In this document: in pieces, positions 20,909 through 25,063 of the stretch
Layout of the letters: each line of letters opens with the position of its first letter
Position numbering within the stretch: position 1 is the stretch's first letter
Source of the DNA: a virus
Virus record (IMG/VR): IMGVR_UViG_3300010883_000425
Coordinates: 1 to 25,063 of that record
Direction: 5' to 3' (one strand)
DNA: 25,063 nt
Made by a program: the position numbers and the translations under genes
The notes under the pieces: generated by a model
The model's database searches: none
Told to the model about the DNA's origin: nothing
What the model saw: the letters and a program-made list of their open reading frames with translations, nothing else

Positions 20909-21328
20909 ATGACACAAATAGGTCAAAACATGATGTTAGTAAATTCTACGTTTAGAAATGCTAAATCATTTACATTAATTCCAGTGAGCATGGACTCACC
21001 GTATACAGAAGCTATGTTTGACCCTGCGTCAGGCATTTTAGCAGTCATCAGTAAAGTAATGAAGCAATCATATCATATGGTTCCTAAGTTAAATGATGAC
21101 GGAGAACCTATGAGATTAAAAACTCCTAATCAACAAACAGGAAAAACTGTAAAAGAAGAAAGAAGATTGGTAGATACATTTTCTGAATTTTATTTAACTG
21201 AAAAAGCTGACATTGATACTTTTATTCACATGTTTGCAGTTAATGTAGAAACATTTGATTATTCAAAGTTTACAGAAGTTGATGTTAAAGAAACAACAGT
21301 TTCAAAAGTCATATTACCTGGTCAATAG
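20909..21328 (+). CDS. Hypothetical protein, 139 aa
   Basis: No known family. The N-terminal half is beta rich (SFTLIPVSMDSPYTEAMFD, then GILAVISKVM); a charged middle (NQQTGKTVKEERRLVDTFSE) and an acidic helical region (YLTEKADIDTFIHMFAV) follow. The size and beta character could suit a small DNA-binding accessory of the recombination genes, but nothing specific supports this. The leader CAAAATAAAAATAAA before the ATG is the typical A-rich start context of this phage. A good terminator follows about 40 nt after the stop. Confidence 0.7.
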   Translation: MTQIGQNMMLVNSTFRNAKSFTLIPVSMDSPYTEAMFDPASGILAVISKVMKQSYHMVPKLNDDGEPMRLKTPNQQTGKTVKEERRLVDTFSEFYLTEKADIDTFIHMFAVNVETFDYSKFTEVDVKETTVSKVILPGQ

Positions 21329-21364
21329 TTTTGAGAGAATAACACCTTATTGACTAAAAAAAAG

Positions 21365-21390
21365 AAAGCTCATTGATTTGGGCTTTTTTT
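21365..21390 (+). terminator. Intrinsic terminator before the DNA polymerase gene
   Basis: AAAGCTC (21365-21371) pairs with GGGCTTT (21380-21386), with one T-G pair and an 8-nt loop, and TTTTTTT (21384-21390) follows. This separates the recombination operon from the polymerase-GroEL operon; no full TAnnTTTG promoter was seen between 21391 and 21414. Confidence 0.75.
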
Positions 21391-21414
21391 GGCACTAATA
21401 TTTAAAATATAGAC

Positions 21415-23421
21415 ATGAGACATTGGGTAATGGATTATGAAACTCTTTATGATTGTTTTACTGGTGTTTTTGAAAATTATAAAACAACAGAAACTAAGAT
21501 ATTTGTAATATCAAGGTTAAGAAATGATCAGACAGAGTTCATAAGTTTTTTAAAAGAAAACATTAAAAATAAAGAGTGGCATATATCTTATAATGGTTTA
21601 GCATTTGATGCACAAGTCACTCACTATATACTAGATAATGTTAACAATTGGAAAGATAAAGAAGGTTTAGATCTTGATGGTCATTTAGTTGCTAATATTA
21701 TTTATAAGTATGCACAAAGATGTATACAGAGATCAAACAATAAAGAATTTAGTGACTATCCAGCTTGGAAAATGAAAATGGGTCAAATAGACGTATTTAA
21801 ACTTCATCACTGGGACAACCCTGCTAAACGTTCTAGTCTTAAATGGATACAGTATAGTATGGATTGGCAAAACATATTGGATATGCCTATTCATCATGAA
21901 ACTGAAATTAGAACTCAAGAAGATCTAGACACTATATTAGAATACTGTATTAATGATGTCAAGTCAACTAAAGAAATCTATAACAGATCTAAATCTCAAG
22001 TAGGTTTAAGAAAAGAGTTGACCAAGACATATGATATTAATATGTTTAGTGCTTCAGAACCAAGAATCAGTAAAGAAATATTTGGTTATTACTTATCTAA
22101 AAATTTAAATATTCCTAAAAGAGATCTCAAACAAATGAGAACTTATAGGGATACTATAAAAGTAAAAGATATAATATTACCATATGTTTCATTTACATCT
22201 CCTGAGTTTAAACTTTTACATGAAAGATTTAAATCTCTTGAGATAGATGCATCTAAGTTAAAAGGTAGTTTTAAATACCATATTAACTATAAAGATGTGA
22301 AGACTCACTTTGGTTTAGGAGGTGCACACGGTGCTACGGCTAAAGGTATTTATGAAAGTACAGATGATATGTTAATTATGAGTTCAGATGTAACATCTTT
22401 TTACCCTAATTTGGCTATTAAGAATCAGTGGTCTCCAGGACATTTTCCAAAAGAAGCTTTTAGTGATCAATATGAATGGTTTTTTGAAGAGCGTAAGAAG
22501 ATTCCTAAGAGCAATCCAATGAATTATGTATATAAGATTATACTTAACTCAACATTTGGTCTTAGCAATGATGTAAATAGTTTCTTTTATGATCCTGAAT
22601 TATGTATGCGTATTACAATTAATGGTCAATTAACCTTGATGATGTTGTATGAGCAAATAATGGAGAGAATACCAGGTGCTATAGCTTTACTTCAGAATAC
22701 TGACGGTGTAGAAACTATAATACCTAAACAGTACTATGAATTGTATATGGAAATATGTGAAGAGTGGGAACATACTACAAGTTTAAACTTAGAACATGAT
22801 CAATACCAAAAATTGGTACTTTCAGATGTTAATAATTATATTGGTGTAAATAACTATGTTAATGTTGACATTACTAAGTGGAGAGAAGTTAAACAAAAAC
22901 AGCCTCATTACCTATTTAAGGTAGATAATGACAAGTTTAGCTTTGCTCCTGTTAAACTTAAAGGACGTTTTGATTTTCAAGATTTACAATTACATAAAAA
23001 TAAGTCTAAATTGGTAATTCCTAAAGCATTATATCAGTATTTTGTTAATGATGTACTACCTGAAGAGTATCTAGAAGAAAATAAAAATATTCTGGACTAT
23101 TGTATTGGTGGGAAATCTAAAGGACAATGGCAACAAGTTGCACGTAGTATTGAAAATGGATCTTTTAAAGAAGAAAAGCTTCAAAAAATTAACAGATACT
23201 TTATATCTAAGCAAGGAGTTAAAATTATAAAAGTCAATAAAGATGATGCAAGAGAAATACAATTAGAAGCAGGCAGGTGGGTACAAACAGTCTTTAATAA
23301 GATGGATGTAAAACCTAAATGGGAACTATACAATATAGATAAGTTGTATTATCTTCAAGCCATTGAATCAGAGATCAATAATATATTATCAATAAATACA
23401 AATCAATTAAAATTATTTTAA
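21415..23421 (+). CDS. Family B DNA polymerase with 3'-5' exonuclease, 668 aa
   Basis: The replicative polymerase of the phage. The proofreading domain has Exo I DYET (7-10), Exo II YNGLAFD (59-65) and Exo III YCINDVKST (177-185). The polymerase domain has a GLGGAHG segment before motif A, motif A DVTSFYP (325-331), motif B KIILNSTFG (374-382) and motif C QNTDG (427-431), where the usual first Asp of DTD is Asn. The C terminus ends NTNQLKLF, a match to the bacterial sliding-clamp-binding motif QLxLF seen at the end of E. coli Pol II. No protein-priming TPR insertions stand out. It begins a new operon after the terminator and is followed by groEL after 3 nt. Confidence 0.92.
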   Translation: MRHWVMDYETLYDCFTGVFENYKTTETKIFVISRLRNDQTEFISFLKENIKNKEWHISYNGLAFDAQVTHYILDNVNNWKDKEGLDLDGHLVANIIYKYAQRCIQRSNNKEFSDYPAWKMKMGQIDVFKLHHWDNPAKRSSLKWIQYSMDWQNILDMPIHHETEIRTQEDLDTILEYCINDVKSTKEIYNRSKSQVGLRKELTKTYDINMFSASEPRISKEIFGYYLSKNLNIPKRDLKQMRTYRDTIKVKDIILPYVSFTSPEFKLLHERFKSLEIDASKLKGSFKYHINYKDVKTHFGLGGAHGATAKGIYESTDDMLIMSSDVTSFYPNLAIKNQWSPGHFPKEAFSDQYEWFFEERKKIPKSNPMNYVYKIILNSTFGLSNDVNSFFYDPELCMRITINGQLTLMMLYEQIMERIPGAIALLQNTDGVETIIPKQYYELYMEICEEWEHTTSLNLEHDQYQKLVLSDVNNYIGVNNYVNVDITKWREVKQKQPHYLFKVDNDKFSFAPVKLKGRFDFQDLQLHKNKSKLVIPKALYQYFVNDVLPEEYLEENKNILDYCIGGKSKGQWQQVARSIENGSFKEEKLQKINRYFISKQGVKIIKVNKDDAREIQLEAGRWVQTVFNKMDVKPKWELYNIDKLYYLQAIESEINNILSINTNQLKLF

Positions 23422-25056
<1,635 letters not shown>

Positions 25057-25063
25057 TAAATTA

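Noticed and set aside
21326-21333. TAGTTTTG as a promoter for the DNA polymerase
   Set aside because: It matches TAnnTTTG, but the intrinsic terminator at 21365 lies between it and the gene, and no TTG is correctly placed upstream.

Overview
This window is AT-rich DNA from the replication and accessory region of a tailed phage (Caudoviricetes) that most likely infects a Bacteroidota host. The host call rests on several signs. Starts lack Shine-Dalgarno sequences and are preceded by A-rich leaders such as AAAATAAAAATAAA. Several gaps carry the Bacteroidota-type -7 box TAnnTTTG, two of them with a well-placed upstream TTG. A tiny lipoprotein has a typical lipobox, and one secreted protein belongs to DUF4846, a family known mainly from Bacteroidota. 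The phage call rests on about 41 tightly packed genes, 40 of them on the + strand, many with ATGA or TAATG overlaps, and on a dense set of phage replication and recombination proteins. The gene set resembles crAss-like and related flavobacterial phages, but no capsid, portal, terminase or integrase gene lies in the window, so the exact group cannot be named. No tRNA, rRNA, CRISPR array or insertion sequence was seen.

Layout. (1) Positions 1-1772 hold an envelope-directed cassette: a small hypothetical, a 55-aa lipoprotein, a 109-aa protein with 2-3 membrane segments and a secreted DUF4846 protein. It could be a lysis or envelope-modifying cassette. (2) Positions 1773-2064 are a non-coding gap with repeats, an inverted repeat and a C-rich element that recurs at 10730. 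(3) Positions 2065-4865 hold small regulatory or unknown proteins, including an HTH protein, an acid-tailed protein and an HNH nuclease. (4) Positions 4872-7385 hold an SF2 helicase, four micro membrane proteins, a zinc ribbon and a possible NinB-like protein. (5) Positions 7387-7833 carry the only minus-strand gene, convergent with its left neighbour and divergent from its right one. (6) Positions 7870-13816 form the DNA-metabolism core: uracil-DNA glycosylase, a stand-alone DnaA domain IV protein, a DnaB-type helicase, a Sak4-like ATPase, an SSB-like protein and a DnaG-like Toprim primase. (7) Positions 13818-19345 hold a RusA-like resolvase, then a metallopeptidase-vWA protein, a MoxR-type AAA+ ATPase and two tandem paralogous proteins of unknown function. 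(8) Positions 19332-25056 hold a PD-(D/E)XK nuclease, two unknown proteins, a family B DNA polymerase ending in a sliding-clamp-binding motif, and a complete GroEL.

Working together: the DnaA-like protein, DnaB helicase, primase, SSB-like protein and PolB (probably tethered to the host clamp) would form the replisome. The Sak4-like ATPase, RusA, PD-(D/E)XK nuclease, SF2 helicase and possible NinB-like protein would handle recombination and resolution. GroEL would fold phage proteins. The least understood part is the vWA/MoxR/paralog-pair cassette, which has RNA hairpins embedded in the 5' ends of two of its genes.
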